Of a stretch of DNA of 64,000 bases, positions 27,737-35,475 are shown in pieces (within the stretch, counting starts at the first letter, position 1; each line of letters starts with the position of its first letter). The notes under the pieces were generated by a model. It had not been told where the DNA came from, ran no database searches, and saw nothing but the letters and a program-made list of their open reading frames with translations. A program made the position numbers and the translations under genes. Source of the stretch: Roseovarius pelagicus. GTDB taxonomy: Bacteria > Pseudomonadota > Alphaproteobacteria > Rhodobacterales > Rhodobacteraceae. Location of the stretch: NCBI RefSeq assembly GCF_025639885.1, contig NZ_CP106738.1:1488001-1552000 (forward strand), written 5' to 3'.

Positions 27737-28183
27737 ATGCTCAGCGTTTATCTGTCCGGCGAAATCCACACCGACTGGCGCGACGAAATCGCCCAAGGGG
27801 CCGACGGAATGGGCATCGTGTTCAACGCGCCTGTCACCGACCACGGCGCGAGTGATGATTGCGGCGTGAACATTCTCGGCGCTGAGGACGACAAGTACTG
27901 GCACGACCACAAGGGCGCGATGGTCAACGCCATCCGCACCCGCAAGGGGATCGAAGAGGCTGATGTTGTCGTTGTCCGCTTCGGTGACAAGTACAAGCAA
28001 TGGAACGCGGCGTTTGACGCGGGCTATGCTGCGGCTTTGGGCAAATCGCTGATCATCCTGCAACCAGCCGAGCATGACCATGCGCTCAAGGAAGTGAACG
28101 CCGCCGCCCTCGCGGTGGCCCGCACCCCCGATCAGGTGGTCGCGATCCTGCGCTACGTGGTTGAGGGAACGCTGCCGGGCTGA
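27737..28183 (+). CDS. YtoQ-family protein
   Basis: A 148-residue soluble protein. The N-terminus LSVYLSGEIHTDWRDEI, the central GAEDDKYWHDHKGAMVN segment and RFGDKYKQWNAAFDAGYAAALGK match the YtoQ family, related to nucleoside 2-deoxyribosyltransferase-like folds. Enzymatic function is not established. AAAAGGAAG precedes the ATG. Its last 31 bases overlap the convergent EamA gene. Confidence 0.9.
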   Translation: MLSVYLSGEIHTDWRDEIAQGADGMGIVFNAPVTDHGASDDCGVNILGAEDDKYWHDHKGAMVNAIRTRKGIEEADVVVVRFGDKYKQWNAAFDAGYAAALGKSLIILQPAEHDHALKEVNAAALAVARTPDQVVAILRYVVEGTLPG

Positions 28184-29034
28184 TCTGATGCCCGAGCGAG
28201 CCCACCGAGGATCACGCCCCCCATCACCAGCGCGCCCCCTATCCATGTGGCCACGACGGGAACCTCCGACAGGATAAGCCACGCCAGCAGAATGGCGAAG
28301 GGGGTTTCGGCTGTGCTCAGCAATCCGGCCTGCCCCGAGGGCAACCGCTTGGCGGCGTTCAGCATCATCACCGATGCCAGCGCGAAAACAAGTCCGAAAC
28401 ATGCCAGAATGCCAATCTCTGCGCTGCTCACCTCCAACGGTGGTGCCATTAGCCCGGCCACCGGCAGCAACAACACCGACGACAGCGCGGTGGGGCCTGC
28501 GGCGGGCACATCCGGCCACACCCGGTAAAGCACAAACAACAGGGCCAGGCCCAGCGCCATCGTCAGCGCCAGAAGATCGCCCGCCAGATGTCCGTGGCCC
28601 ACACTGCCGCCCATGATCACTGCGATCCCGACCATGCCGATGGCAGCGCCCAGCACCATCATCCGCCCCGGTGCCTCGCGGATCACCCACCATGCCAGAG
28701 CCGCCGCCACCAGCGGCGAGGCGCTATAGATCAGTGCCACGTTGGCCACACTGGTCATTTTGAACGCACTCAAGAACGCTGCTGTTGCCGTGGCCCCGAT
28801 CGCGGCTATCAGCAGCCCGCGCCAACCCATCTGCATCACTTCGCGCCGCCAATGCCCGCGCAGCGCAATCGCCCCGAATGTCAGGACTGCACTGAACACA
28901 CCGCGCCAGAAAATCACCTGCCACGCGCTGGCCTCGACACCCTTGGTAAACAAGCCCGCCGTACTGAACAGCATGGCAGAGCCAAGCATCAATGCAATTC
29001 CCGCGTGGCGGGCAGTATCAGTCGTGGCGGTCAT
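28153..29034 (-). CDS. EamA/DMT-superfamily transporter
   Basis: A 293-residue protein with ten predicted membrane helices in two EamA repeats (residues about 12-140 and 150-285). Substrate unknown. The start at 29034 is set by GAGGAG seven bases upstream; an ATG at 29049 lacks a ribosome site. The gene is divergent from a WYL-type regulator 102 bp away, which may control it. It overlaps the 3' end of the YtoQ gene. Confidence 0.88.
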   Translation of the reverse strand: MTATTDTARHAGIALMLGSAMLFSTAGLFTKGVEASAWQVIFWRGVFSAVLTFGAIALRGHWRREVMQMGWRGLLIAAIGATATAAFLSAFKMTSVANVALIYSASPLVAAALAWWVIREAPGRMMVLGAAIGMVGIAVIMGGSVGHGHLAGDLLALTMALGLALLFVLYRVWPDVPAAGPTALSSVLLLPVAGLMAPPLEVSSAEIGILACFGLVFALASVMMLNAAKRLPSGQAGLLSTAETPFAILLAWLILSEVPVVATWIGGALVMGGVILGGLARASDQPGSVPSTT

Positions 29035-29136
29035 GGCATCACTCCTCAAATCGGTCAGCCCGAGGATTAGCGCCCCGCTCCTGACATCTAGCTGTCAGGG
29101 GTGTTGCGGTATAGCGTGAAAGCGAAAGGAACAGCC

Positions 29137-29799
29137 ATGCTGCGCACGGACCGGCTCTTTGAGGTGATTGATCTGCTCAGGCAGGCCCGCGGGCCGGTGA
29201 CGGCACGACAGATCGCACAATCCATCGAAGTGTCGGACCGAACGGTTTACCGCTACATCGCGCATTTGCAATCGTTGCGCGTGCCGATCGACGGTGCGGC
29301 GGGTGTGGGGTACATCCTGCGTCCGGGATACGACCTGCCCCCGCTTAATTTCGACGCAGCCGAGCAGGAGGCGCTAATCGTCGGCATGTCGTTGCTGGCG
29401 CGGACCGGCGACGCCGAATTGCAACGCGCCGCGCGCCGGGTGTTGGCCAAGGTCGAGACCGGCCAAACCGTCCCCGGCGGGCTTGGTGTCTCGGATTGGG
29501 GCATCGCGTTCGATGCGCCACAGATCGGCAGCCAGTTGCGCAGCGCCATCCGCGATGAGGCGGTGCTGCGCCTCACCTACCTGTCGCTGGCAGGCGACAC
29601 CACGCTGCGAGAGGTCAAGCCGTTGGTGCTGACATATTATGTCGAGGTCGCCGTGCTGTCAGGTTGGTGCGCCCTGCGCAGCGACTTCCGTGCCTTCCGG
29701 TTGGACCGGATCGAGGCGCTGGAACACACAGGCGAACATTTCACCGGCGAAGGGGCCACGTTGCGGGCGATGATGAGCTCGAACAATGGGTCGAGGTAA
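29137..29799 (+). CDS. YafY-type HTH transcriptional regulator (HTH_11 plus WYL domain)
   Basis: A 220-residue regulator. The N-terminal winged helix-turn-helix spans about residues 3-60 (RLFEVIDLLRQARGPVTARQIAQ, with SDRTVYRYIAHLQ as the recognition part, given as separate segments). The C-terminal half contains a WYL-like ligand-sensing domain (VLRLTYLSLAGD, then WCALRSDFRAFRLDRI). AAAGGAA lies six to seven bases before the ATG at 29137. It is divergent from an EamA transporter gene, a usual arrangement for a regulator and its target; the effector is unknown. Confidence 0.9.
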   Translation: MLRTDRLFEVIDLLRQARGPVTARQIAQSIEVSDRTVYRYIAHLQSLRVPIDGAAGVGYILRPGYDLPPLNFDAAEQEALIVGMSLLARTGDAELQRAARRVLAKVETGQTVPGGLGVSDWGIAFDAPQIGSQLRSAIRDEAVLRLTYLSLAGDTTLREVKPLVLTYYVEVAVLSGWCALRSDFRAFRLDRIEALEHTGEHFTGEGATLRAMMSSNNGSR

Positions 29800-29880
29800 C
29801 GGATGGTTCGCGCAGACTGGCACGGTTCATCCCAGACATCACAGTAAGCCCCCCCTTGAGCTAGGCTGCTACCGGGGCGT

Positions 29881-30387
29881 CTATCTCCGGTACGATCGGA
29901 TCTCGTCTGCTGACAAGACATATCCAATATCTGCCAGTTGTGTCGACGTCGATGCCGTGCCGAACATTCCGGTAACGGCCACAGCTTCGAACATACCGGA
30001 GCTTTCGTAAGGGACCTCGGTGGTCACAAAGACCAGTTGATTGGACGGCGGCGGGGGAACATGAACGCAGGCCCCGACATAGGGAACAAGAATAAACGCC
30101 GTGACACCGGTGCCGCGATGGTCGATTGGCACGATAAATCCGGCAAGGCGCACAATCTGCCCGTTCCAGTCAGTTCGAATTCCGGTCGACATGGGTTGTC
30201 GGGATGCCATGCTGCTTTCGTCATGCCGGACAATCCCCTGCAAGTTGCCGGGGAGGGAATGGTCGTCCTCGGGCAGGAGATCTCTCCATGCCAGCTCAAT
30301 AACCGTTTCGGCAACGCTGCGACCGGCGACCGTCAGCATCGACAGCCCGAGCAGGACCTCTCGGCGGGACGGCATTGCGCTTACCAT
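29881..30387 (-). CDS. Tat-exported DUF3299 protein, last gene of the zinc operon
   Basis: A 168-residue protein of DUF3299. The N-terminus has a twin-arginine motif (SRREVLLGLS) and a hydrophobic segment, so it is predicted to be exported folded by Tat. The family core is visible: IVRLAGFIVPID, FILVPYVGACVHVPPPPSNQ, and LVFVTTEVPY. The P-rich, Cys/His-containing GACxHxPPPPxNQ motif could bind metal. It is a paralogue of the gene just upstream (same motif order), with which it overlaps by seven bases. DUF3299 proteins occur beside DUF2796 proteins and MacB-like ABC genes in Zur-regulated zinc loci. Confidence 0.85.
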   Translation of the reverse strand: MVSAMPSRREVLLGLSMLTVAGRSVAETVIELAWRDLLPEDDHSLPGNLQGIVRHDESSMASRQPMSTGIRTDWNGQIVRLAGFIVPIDHRGTGVTAFILVPYVGACVHVPPPPSNQLVFVTTEVPYESSGMFEAVAVTGMFGTASTSTQLADIGYVLSADEIRSYRR

Positions 30388-30890
30388 TCGTAAAGTTCGA
30401 TCTTGTCTGCCTCGATCTGATAACCAACATCTGCGATCTGCGTTGACATGGCCTTGGCTGACAAGCGACCCGAGACCCAGACCGCATCCCACATTGAATC
30501 GCTCGGCCATGGCGTTTGTGTCGTCACGAACACCAACTGGTTCGGCGGCGGCGGAGGCGTATGGATACAGGCGCCGACATAGGGCGCCAGCATGAAGCTC
30601 GTCACTCCGTCGGAATCCATGTCAAATGGGATGATGTAACCCGGCAGCTTCACCGGCTTGCCATCGAGGCCAGTGTTCACCAGCTTCGCGTTTTCGTCAA
30701 ACTCCGGCAACCAAGTGTCGTTAGCCTCGTCAAACTGACCTTCCCCGATGATCTCGCCATAAGGCACACCTTGGGGGATCAGGTCTTCCCAAGTGATCTC
30801 ACGGAATGGATTCGCAAAGGCCCGCCCCGGAAGGAACGTCGCCGAAAGGATGCCAAGGAACATCCGTCTTGAAGGGTGCAAGTCTCTCAT
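30381..30890 (-). CDS. Tat-exported DUF3299 protein
   Basis: A 169-residue DUF3299 protein with a clear Tat signal (PSRRMFLGILSATFL, residues 6-20). The core contains KLPGYIIPFD, FMLAPYVGACIHTPPPPPNQ, and LVFVTTQTPW. It ends with a conserved-looking hydrophobic/acidic tail. The start overlaps the stop of the ABC permease gene by four bases. The next gene is its paralogue. A role in periplasmic zinc handling is inferred from the operon and from the Zrg system known in Vibrio cholerae. Confidence 0.87.
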   Translation of the reverse strand: MRDLHPSRRMFLGILSATFLPGRAFANPFREITWEDLIPQGVPYGEIIGEGQFDEANDTWLPEFDENAKLVNTGLDGKPVKLPGYIIPFDMDSDGVTSFMLAPYVGACIHTPPPPPNQLVFVTTQTPWPSDSMWDAVWVSGRLSAKAMSTQIADVGYQIEADKIELYEW

Positions 30891-32137
30891 ATTCTCACCA
30901 TCATACCATCGGCCAGAGACAGGCGGTAGGCCCTCAGGGCCGGCACCAGACTGGCAATTCCTGCCGCAACGATCACACCCGCGAGCACGGCCACTTCCCG
31001 CGCTGTCGGTGGATCGATCGGCAGCCAGAGGCCATAGGCACTGTCCACCAGTGGCTGTGCGACGGCCAACCCGATATAGAGCAGCGCGAGGCCCAGTGCG
31101 GCACCAATGGCTGCCATCAGCGCGGCCTCAAGAACCAGCAACCCCAGAATTGTCGCAGGCCGCGCGCCCATGGCCCGCCAGATCGCCATCTCGCGGCGAC
31201 GTTCGTTCAAGGACGCGAAAATCATCGCCATCATCCCCAGCAGCGCCGTCACTACCACCATGGCCGACACCGCCGTAAGCGCGGTCTCGGCGACACCGAC
31301 GATCTGCCATAGTTCCTGAAGCGCGACGCCGGGAAGGATCGCCAAAAGCGGCTCCTCTGGATATTCATTGATCCGACGTTGCAAGCCAAAGACCTGAAGA
31401 CGAGAATGGACGCCGACCAGCGCGGCGGTGATGCCCCCCGGGGTCAGGTCCATCTGTCGGATGCGTTCGACCGGCGTTGACTGACCGGGGACATGTGCGC
31501 CTGACTGCCAGTCAACATGGATCGCCTCGATCGCCTCAAGACTGACAATAACCGTGCGGTCCACCGGGGTACCCGTGCGGGCCACAATGCCAGCCACACG
31601 AAAGGGCTGATCGTCATGGTCGGTAAATGACGCCAGCCCGTGCGACACGACGATAGGATCGCCGACGCTGTAGCCCAGTGTCGCGGCGACCTCGGCCCCG
31701 ATCACCGCATCATAAAGATCGTCGAGCCCGTGGCCCTCGGCCATCTCAAGCGACCGGTCGCCGCGATATTTGTAATGTTTGAAAAAGGCGTCTGTCGTAC
31801 CCATCACCCGGAACTGTCGATGACTGTCCCCCAGAGAGATCGGTACGATCCAGTCGACCTCCTTCTGGCTTGCGATGTCCTGATAGCTTTCCCACGTCAC
31901 ATTGTTCGTGGCATTGCCAATCCGAAACACTGAATAGAGCAACAGTTGCACGGACCCCGACCGCGCGCCAACGATCAGATCGGTCCCCGATATCGTATCC
32001 GCGAAACTCGCGCGCGCGCCGGTACGTACCTTTTCTACGCCCAGAAACAGGGCGACCGACAGCGCAATGGCAAGGATCGTCATTCCGACGGTCAGGGCAC
32101 GCGCCAAGAGCGAGCCAAAGGCAAGCCGCAGGATCAT
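30887..32137 (-). CDS. MacB/FtsX-type ABC transporter permease
   Basis: A 416-residue permease with one N-terminal membrane helix (about residues 12-35), a large periplasmic domain (about 40-275) and three C-terminal helices (about 285-410). The FtsX-domain segment with LNERRREMAIWRAMGA is typical of the MacB superfamily, whose members act mechanically on periplasmic partners and do not carry substrate through a channel. It overlaps the ATPase gene upstream and the DUF3299 gene downstream by four bases each. It probably works with the ATPase next to it in zinc acquisition. Confidence 0.88.
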   Translation of the reverse strand: MILRLAFGSLLARALTVGMTILAIALSVALFLGVEKVRTGARASFADTISGTDLIVGARSGSVQLLLYSVFRIGNATNNVTWESYQDIASQKEVDWIVPISLGDSHRQFRVMGTTDAFFKHYKYRGDRSLEMAEGHGLDDLYDAVIGAEVAATLGYSVGDPIVVSHGLASFTDHDDQPFRVAGIVARTGTPVDRTVIVSLEAIEAIHVDWQSGAHVPGQSTPVERIRQMDLTPGGITAALVGVHSRLQVFGLQRRINEYPEEPLLAILPGVALQELWQIVGVAETALTAVSAMVVVTALLGMMAMIFASLNERRREMAIWRAMGARPATILGLLVLEAALMAAIGAALGLALLYIGLAVAQPLVDSAYGLWLPIDPPTAREVAVLAGVIVAAGIASLVPALRAYRLSLADGMMVRI

Positions 32138-32823
32138 GCTGCGTGCCTTTCAATCTGTGCGATGTCTGTCAGCCGCACGACCCTGTCAAAGCGTTCTCCC
32201 AACCGTTCGTCGTGACTGACCATCAACAACGACGACCGCGTTGCCGCGATCCGGTCAAACAGCAGCCTCAGGAACGTGTCTTGCGTGGCGGCATCCAGCG
32301 CCGAAGTCGGTTCATCCGCCACAATCAGCGGAGGCTGACCGATCAACGCGCGAGCCACCGCAACCCTCTGTTGCTGGCCGACCGAAAGCCGCCCGGCACT
32401 GGCCGTCAGAATATCCTTGGGCAGCCCCAAAGCGGTACACAGCACCGCCGCCTCGTTCACCGCCGCGCGTTTGCGCCGTTCAGGGGCGAAACACAGCGGC
32501 AACAGGATATTGTCGGACACGCTGGCATAGGGCAGCAGGTTGAATTGTTGAAAGATCACGCCGATCCCTTCGGCACGTAGCCGATCCCGCGCCCCGGCGT
32601 TCAGGCTGCTAACGTCGGTTCCCCCGATCGTCACCTGCCCGGCATCCGCCGTCACAATCCCGCAGATCAGCGACAGCAGCGTGGATTTCCCCGATCCGCT
32701 TTCGCCCAGCAGCAGTACGCTTTCGCCCGGTTGCACAGCAAATTCCGACACCGACAGGCCAAACGACGCCTGCCCCGGCCAGCGGAAACGGACATTATCC
32801 AGTATCAGTGCCGGCTCTGTCAT
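32134..32823 (-). CDS. ABC transporter ATP-binding protein (LolD/MacB type)
   Basis: A 229-residue ABC ATPase. Seen: Walker A GESGSGKST (residues 40-48), Q-loop region with GVIFQQFNLLPYASV, signature LSVGQQQRVAVARA, Walker B PLIVADEPTSALD, and the switch histidine in LLMVSHDE. The closest relatives are LolD/MacB-type ATPases, which power FtsX-like permeases such as the next gene. It overlaps the permease by four bases and follows the DUF2796 gene after two. Confidence 0.9.
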   Translation of the reverse strand: MTEPALILDNVRFRWPGQASFGLSVSEFAVQPGESVLLLGESGSGKSTLLSLICGIVTADAGQVTIGGTDVSSLNAGARDRLRAEGIGVIFQQFNLLPYASVSDNILLPLCFAPERRKRAAVNEAAVLCTALGLPKDILTASAGRLSVGQQQRVAVARALIGQPPLIVADEPTSALDAATQDTFLRLLFDRIAATRSSLLMVSHDERLGERFDRVVRLTDIAQIERHAA

Positions 32824-32825
32824 CC

Positions 32826-33404
32826 TTACTCCAATGTCAGCTCGGGGGCTTCGGGGGTCAGTTCCGCCGTGCCAGCGCCGGTTTCGGTAACGTATTGCAC
32901 CTCAACTTCCCGCGCATTGGCGAAATACTCAAAAAACGGGAAGCTGACGGAAGCCAGTGCATCTTCGTCGTCGCAGGCATAGGCATAGGTGGCGTGGAAT
33001 TCGCTGTGCTTGGCATCATCGTGTTCGTCGTGCTCGTCGTCATGCTCGTCCCCGTGCTCGTCTTCATGCCCATCCTCATGCGCGTGATCTCCCGAATGAA
33101 GATGCACCAGAACTTCGGTCAGCCGACATCCCGCAGCTTCCGGCAGGCTCACGATGTTTTCAGGCATGAGCATGGTTCGGATGGCTGCCTCGACTGTGTT
33201 TTTATCTTCGGCCGAACTTGCCGCATATTCGAAACCGACAATATCCATACCGGGCGACAGCAGATTGATCTCGACCTTACCATGTTCGATCGCGATTTCG
33301 ACCGCCGAAACACCATGCACATGCGCATCCATTTCACGTGTTTCCTGCGCCGATACCGAAGCGGAAAAAGAGACGGCAGCAAGGGCCAGAAGGAAGGGTT
33401 TCAT
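32826..33404 (-). CDS. DUF2796 (ZrgA-like) exported protein with a histidine-rich metal-binding region
   Basis: A 192-residue protein with a Sec signal (cleaved after VSAQ, about residue 20). The N-terminal MDAHVHGVSAVEIAIEHG is the start of DUF2796. A His/Asp/Glu-rich stretch (residues 101-137, repeats of HEDxH and HDDEH) should bind zinc or similar metals. The C-terminal half contains FHATYAYACDD and a hydrophobic beta-rich end. It corresponds to ZrgA of the Vibrio cholerae Zur-regulated Zrg zinc system, as I recall that system. It leads the ABC and DUF3299 genes. Confidence 0.88.
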   Translation of the reverse strand: MKPFLLALAAVSFSASVSAQETREMDAHVHGVSAVEIAIEHGKVEINLLSPGMDIVGFEYAASSAEDKNTVEAAIRTMLMPENIVSLPEAAGCRLTEVLVHLHSGDHAHEDGHEDEHGDEHDDEHDEHDDAKHSEFHATYAYACDDEDALASVSFPFFEYFANAREVEVQYVTETGAGTAELTPEAPELTLE

Positions 33405-33415
33405 GTTAGGTCCTT

Positions 33416-33508
33416 TCAGTTGGGGTTAATGCAGAGGTAGGCGAAATATTGCAACGCCCCGACACCAGTCAGGGGGAGGACGGTGACCGGAAGCCGTGTG
33501 TCGGTCAT
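33416..33508 (-). CDS. Possible 30-residue peptide overlapping the end of the COG0523 gene
   Basis: A short frame of 30 codons whose ATG (33508-33506) overlaps the GTPase stop by ATGA. The first residues (MTDTRLPVTVL) closely repeat the N-terminus of the upstream GTPase (MTDARLPATLL), but the P-loop is missing. The frame continues as PLTGVGALQYFAYLCINPN and stops 11 bp before the DUF2796 gene. It may be a decayed duplicate of the GTPase start, or a coupled small hydrophobic peptide. No ribosome site beyond the coupling is evident. Confidence 0.4.
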   Translation of the reverse strand: MTDTRLPVTVLPLTGVGALQYFAYLCINPN

Positions 33509-34596
33509 GCGCTAGCGTCCTTCTGTTCTGATTGGCGAACGCGGCCGCTGGACATGCGGGCGCGAAGCATGTCGAGGCTGGCTTGGATTTCGGGGCGGGA
33601 CATGTCGCGGGCGATGACAACGATACGCGAACGCCTGTCGTCGCCAGACCAGTTGGACAGTGGCACTGGGCGCTCAAAAATATGCTGAACACCGTGAAAG
33701 ACGAAGGGTTTTTCCATATCCGTCAGAAAGACGATCCCCTTTACCCGCAGAATGTCAGGGCCTCGGAGTGTGATGAGGGTATCGAGCCAGATATCAAACA
33801 CCTCGTCCGGGATGGGATCATCCAGAACGATCGAGGCCGATCCGATGCGGGCGTCATGGTGCGCCGATCGCAATGGCGTGGGCGTTGCCGGAGACAGGCC
33901 AGATAGGTTCATCAACGGATCGACAGACGGCGCCGGACCCTTGGCCCATGCCATCGCTCTGGCTGGCGCGACATCAGTTCTGTTCCCGGCCAAACCCCAA
34001 AGGCGGGCTGCGATGCCCTCACCCCGCACGGCCTTCAGGATCGGTACACCCGGATTCAGATGATGCAGGCGAGCTTTAAACCCCTCGACCTCATCGGGCG
34101 ACACGAGATCAGTCTTGCTCAGCACGATCAGGTCAGCCATCGCCACCTGCGAGACAGCTTCGAACTGGGCATCCAGCGTGGCAGGGCCGTTGGCGGCGTC
34201 AGTAACGGTGATCAACCCATCCATCCGCACGGTCCGCGACAGCACAGTATCGATCACTAGCGTCTGGAGGATCGGCCCCGGGTCGGCCAGACCAGTCGTT
34301 TCGATTACCAAGCGGTCAAATGCGATTTCGCCCTTGCTCTTTCTCTCTAACAACCCGGCGATGGTCCGTGACAGGTCGCCCCGGATCGAGCAGCATAAAC
34401 ATCCCGACTGCATCAGCACGACATCTTCGCGTACTGCCTCGATCAGGTCGTGATCCAACCCGGCCTCGCCGAACTCATTCACGATGATGGCGATCCGGCC
34501 AGCAGAGCTATCTGCAAGCATGGCATTCAACAAGGTCGTCTTTCCAGCACCAAGGAAGCCAGTCAACAGCGTCGCCGGAAGGCGTGCGTCAGTCAT
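33505..34596 (-). CDS. CobW/COG0523-family GTPase, probable zinc metallochaperone
   Basis: A 363-residue G3E GTPase. Seen: Walker A GFLGAGKT (residues 13-20), the metal-binding CxCC motif GCLCCS (Cys 66, 68, 69), Walker B-like ETTGLADP, the guanine-specificity SKTD, and a CobW C-terminal domain ending near residue 350. COG0523 proteins hand zinc or other metals to client enzymes; Zur-regulated members act during zinc starvation. Linkage to a Zur-type regulator and a DUF2796/ABC system supports zinc rather than cobalt. It overlaps the upstream 63-aa gene by four bases. Confidence 0.92.
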   Translation of the reverse strand: MTDARLPATLLTGFLGAGKTTLLNAMLADSSAGRIAIIVNEFGEAGLDHDLIEAVREDVVLMQSGCLCCSIRGDLSRTIAGLLERKSKGEIAFDRLVIETTGLADPGPILQTLVIDTVLSRTVRMDGLITVTDAANGPATLDAQFEAVSQVAMADLIVLSKTDLVSPDEVEGFKARLHHLNPGVPILKAVRGEGIAARLWGLAGNRTDVAPARAMAWAKGPAPSVDPLMNLSGLSPATPTPLRSAHHDARIGSASIVLDDPIPDEVFDIWLDTLITLRGPDILRVKGIVFLTDMEKPFVFHGVQHIFERPVPLSNWSGDDRRSRIVVIARDMSRPEIQASLDMLRARMSSGRVRQSEQKDASA

Positions 34597-34784
34597 GCCC
34601 CGTCCTTTTCGAATGGCGACACGAAATCGGGGAACAGCGACGGCTGATGGGACGCCGCTACGGGTGAGGTGCGGTCGCGCGGCTTGTCATCGCCGCCCCC
34701 CACGACCGACCGACTGGCCCGGCGGAATTGCGACGCGGTGCTGAGGTTCACAAATCTTCCTTTGATACCGGCGACGTCCGACAT
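34593..34784 (-). CDS. Small protein of unknown function between zur and the COG0523 gene
   Basis: A 63-residue, basic, Ser- and Arg-rich protein without signal or membrane segment and without cysteines. It starts at the ATG at 34784 (GGAGA about nine bases upstream) and its stop overlaps the GTPase start by ATGA, which supports real translation. No family recognised. Position in the zinc operon suggests a role in, or coupling of, GTPase expression. Confidence 0.55.
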   Translation of the reverse strand: MSDVAGIKGRFVNLSTASQFRRASRSVVGGGDDKPRDRTSPVAASHQPSLFPDFVSPFEKDGA

Positions 34785-34853
34785 GGCACGAGTTCTCCGT
34801 TCCCGGACGCGCATTGCGCCGGGTTGTTTCGCTTTACTTAACTTTCGGTCAGG

Positions 34854-35240
34854 TCAGGCTGCGCAAGCCCCGCAAAGTCCGTGCACCTCGACCACATGAC
34901 GCCGAGCATCAAAGCCGGTCGCCGCCGTGATCTGGGTCAGGCGCTCCGTTACCGCGTGATCGGCGTGCTCCTCCACCGCGCCACAGTCGTCACAGATGGC
35001 CAGGACCGGCGTGTGATCCGCATGGTCGCATTGGCACGAGACGAAAGCGTTCATCGACTCTAATTTGTGCGCGGCTCCGGTGCCTGTCAGCGCGGACAAA
35101 GCGCGATAGATCGTCGGCGGCGCCAGCTTGGTCTCCTTGCCCTTAAGCGCATCCAGAACCTCATAGGCGGACATCGGACGCCCACGATCCCGCAGCACCT
35201 TCAGGATATCCCTCTGGCGTTCTTTGCCTTGTTTTCTCAT
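34854..35240 (-). CDS. zur: Fur-family zinc-responsive repressor Zur
   Basis: A 128-residue Fur-family regulator. The N-terminal winged helix spans about residues 8-62 (SAYEVLDALKG, PPTIYRALSAL). The dimerisation part carries zinc ligands: SCQCDHADH (about 69-76), CDDC (83-86) and C-terminal CGAC (123-126). This resembles Zur (the DHTPVLAICDDCG block) rather than Fur. The start at 35240 has AGGAGG four bases upstream; a start at 35255 would put that site inside the coding region. Overlapping palindromes lie 36-63 bp upstream, so it probably autoregulates. It heads the zinc operon. Confidence 0.9.
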   Translation of the reverse strand: MRKQGKERQRDILKVLRDRGRPMSAYEVLDALKGKETKLAPPTIYRALSALTGTGAAHKLESMNAFVSCQCDHADHTPVLAICDDCGAVEEHADHAVTERLTQITAATGFDARRHVVEVHGLCGACAA

Positions 35241-35275
35241 CAAACCTCCTCGCATCGGGCGATTCTTGATACTTT

Positions 35276-35303
35276 ATAACATACTAATGTTATCATGTAA
35301 CAT
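35276..35303. promoter_or_regulatory. Overlapping AT-rich palindromes, predicted Zur boxes
   Basis: Two dyads share a half-site. Dyad 1 is ATAACAT-N4-ATGTTAT (35276-35293). Dyad 2 is ATGTTA-N5-TAACAT (35287-35303). The three half-sites lie about 11 bp apart, on one helix face. Known alphaproteobacterial Zur boxes are similar AT-rich ATGTTATA-type palindromes. They lie just upstream of zur on its promoter side. Confidence 0.65.
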
Positions 35304-35475
35304 GACGACTGATGCAAGCGGTCAAAATGTCTGGCTGGCAGAAAACCACCGATTGGTTGACAGGCCAGAGTTGTCGACGAACCATTTGCGCCAGCCTGAC
35401 GTGGGTTTCTTACGCTGCCAAAGCGCCTTGTCACCCGAACCGCTTCATCTGCCTGTGGGCCACGGCGTCATCCAG

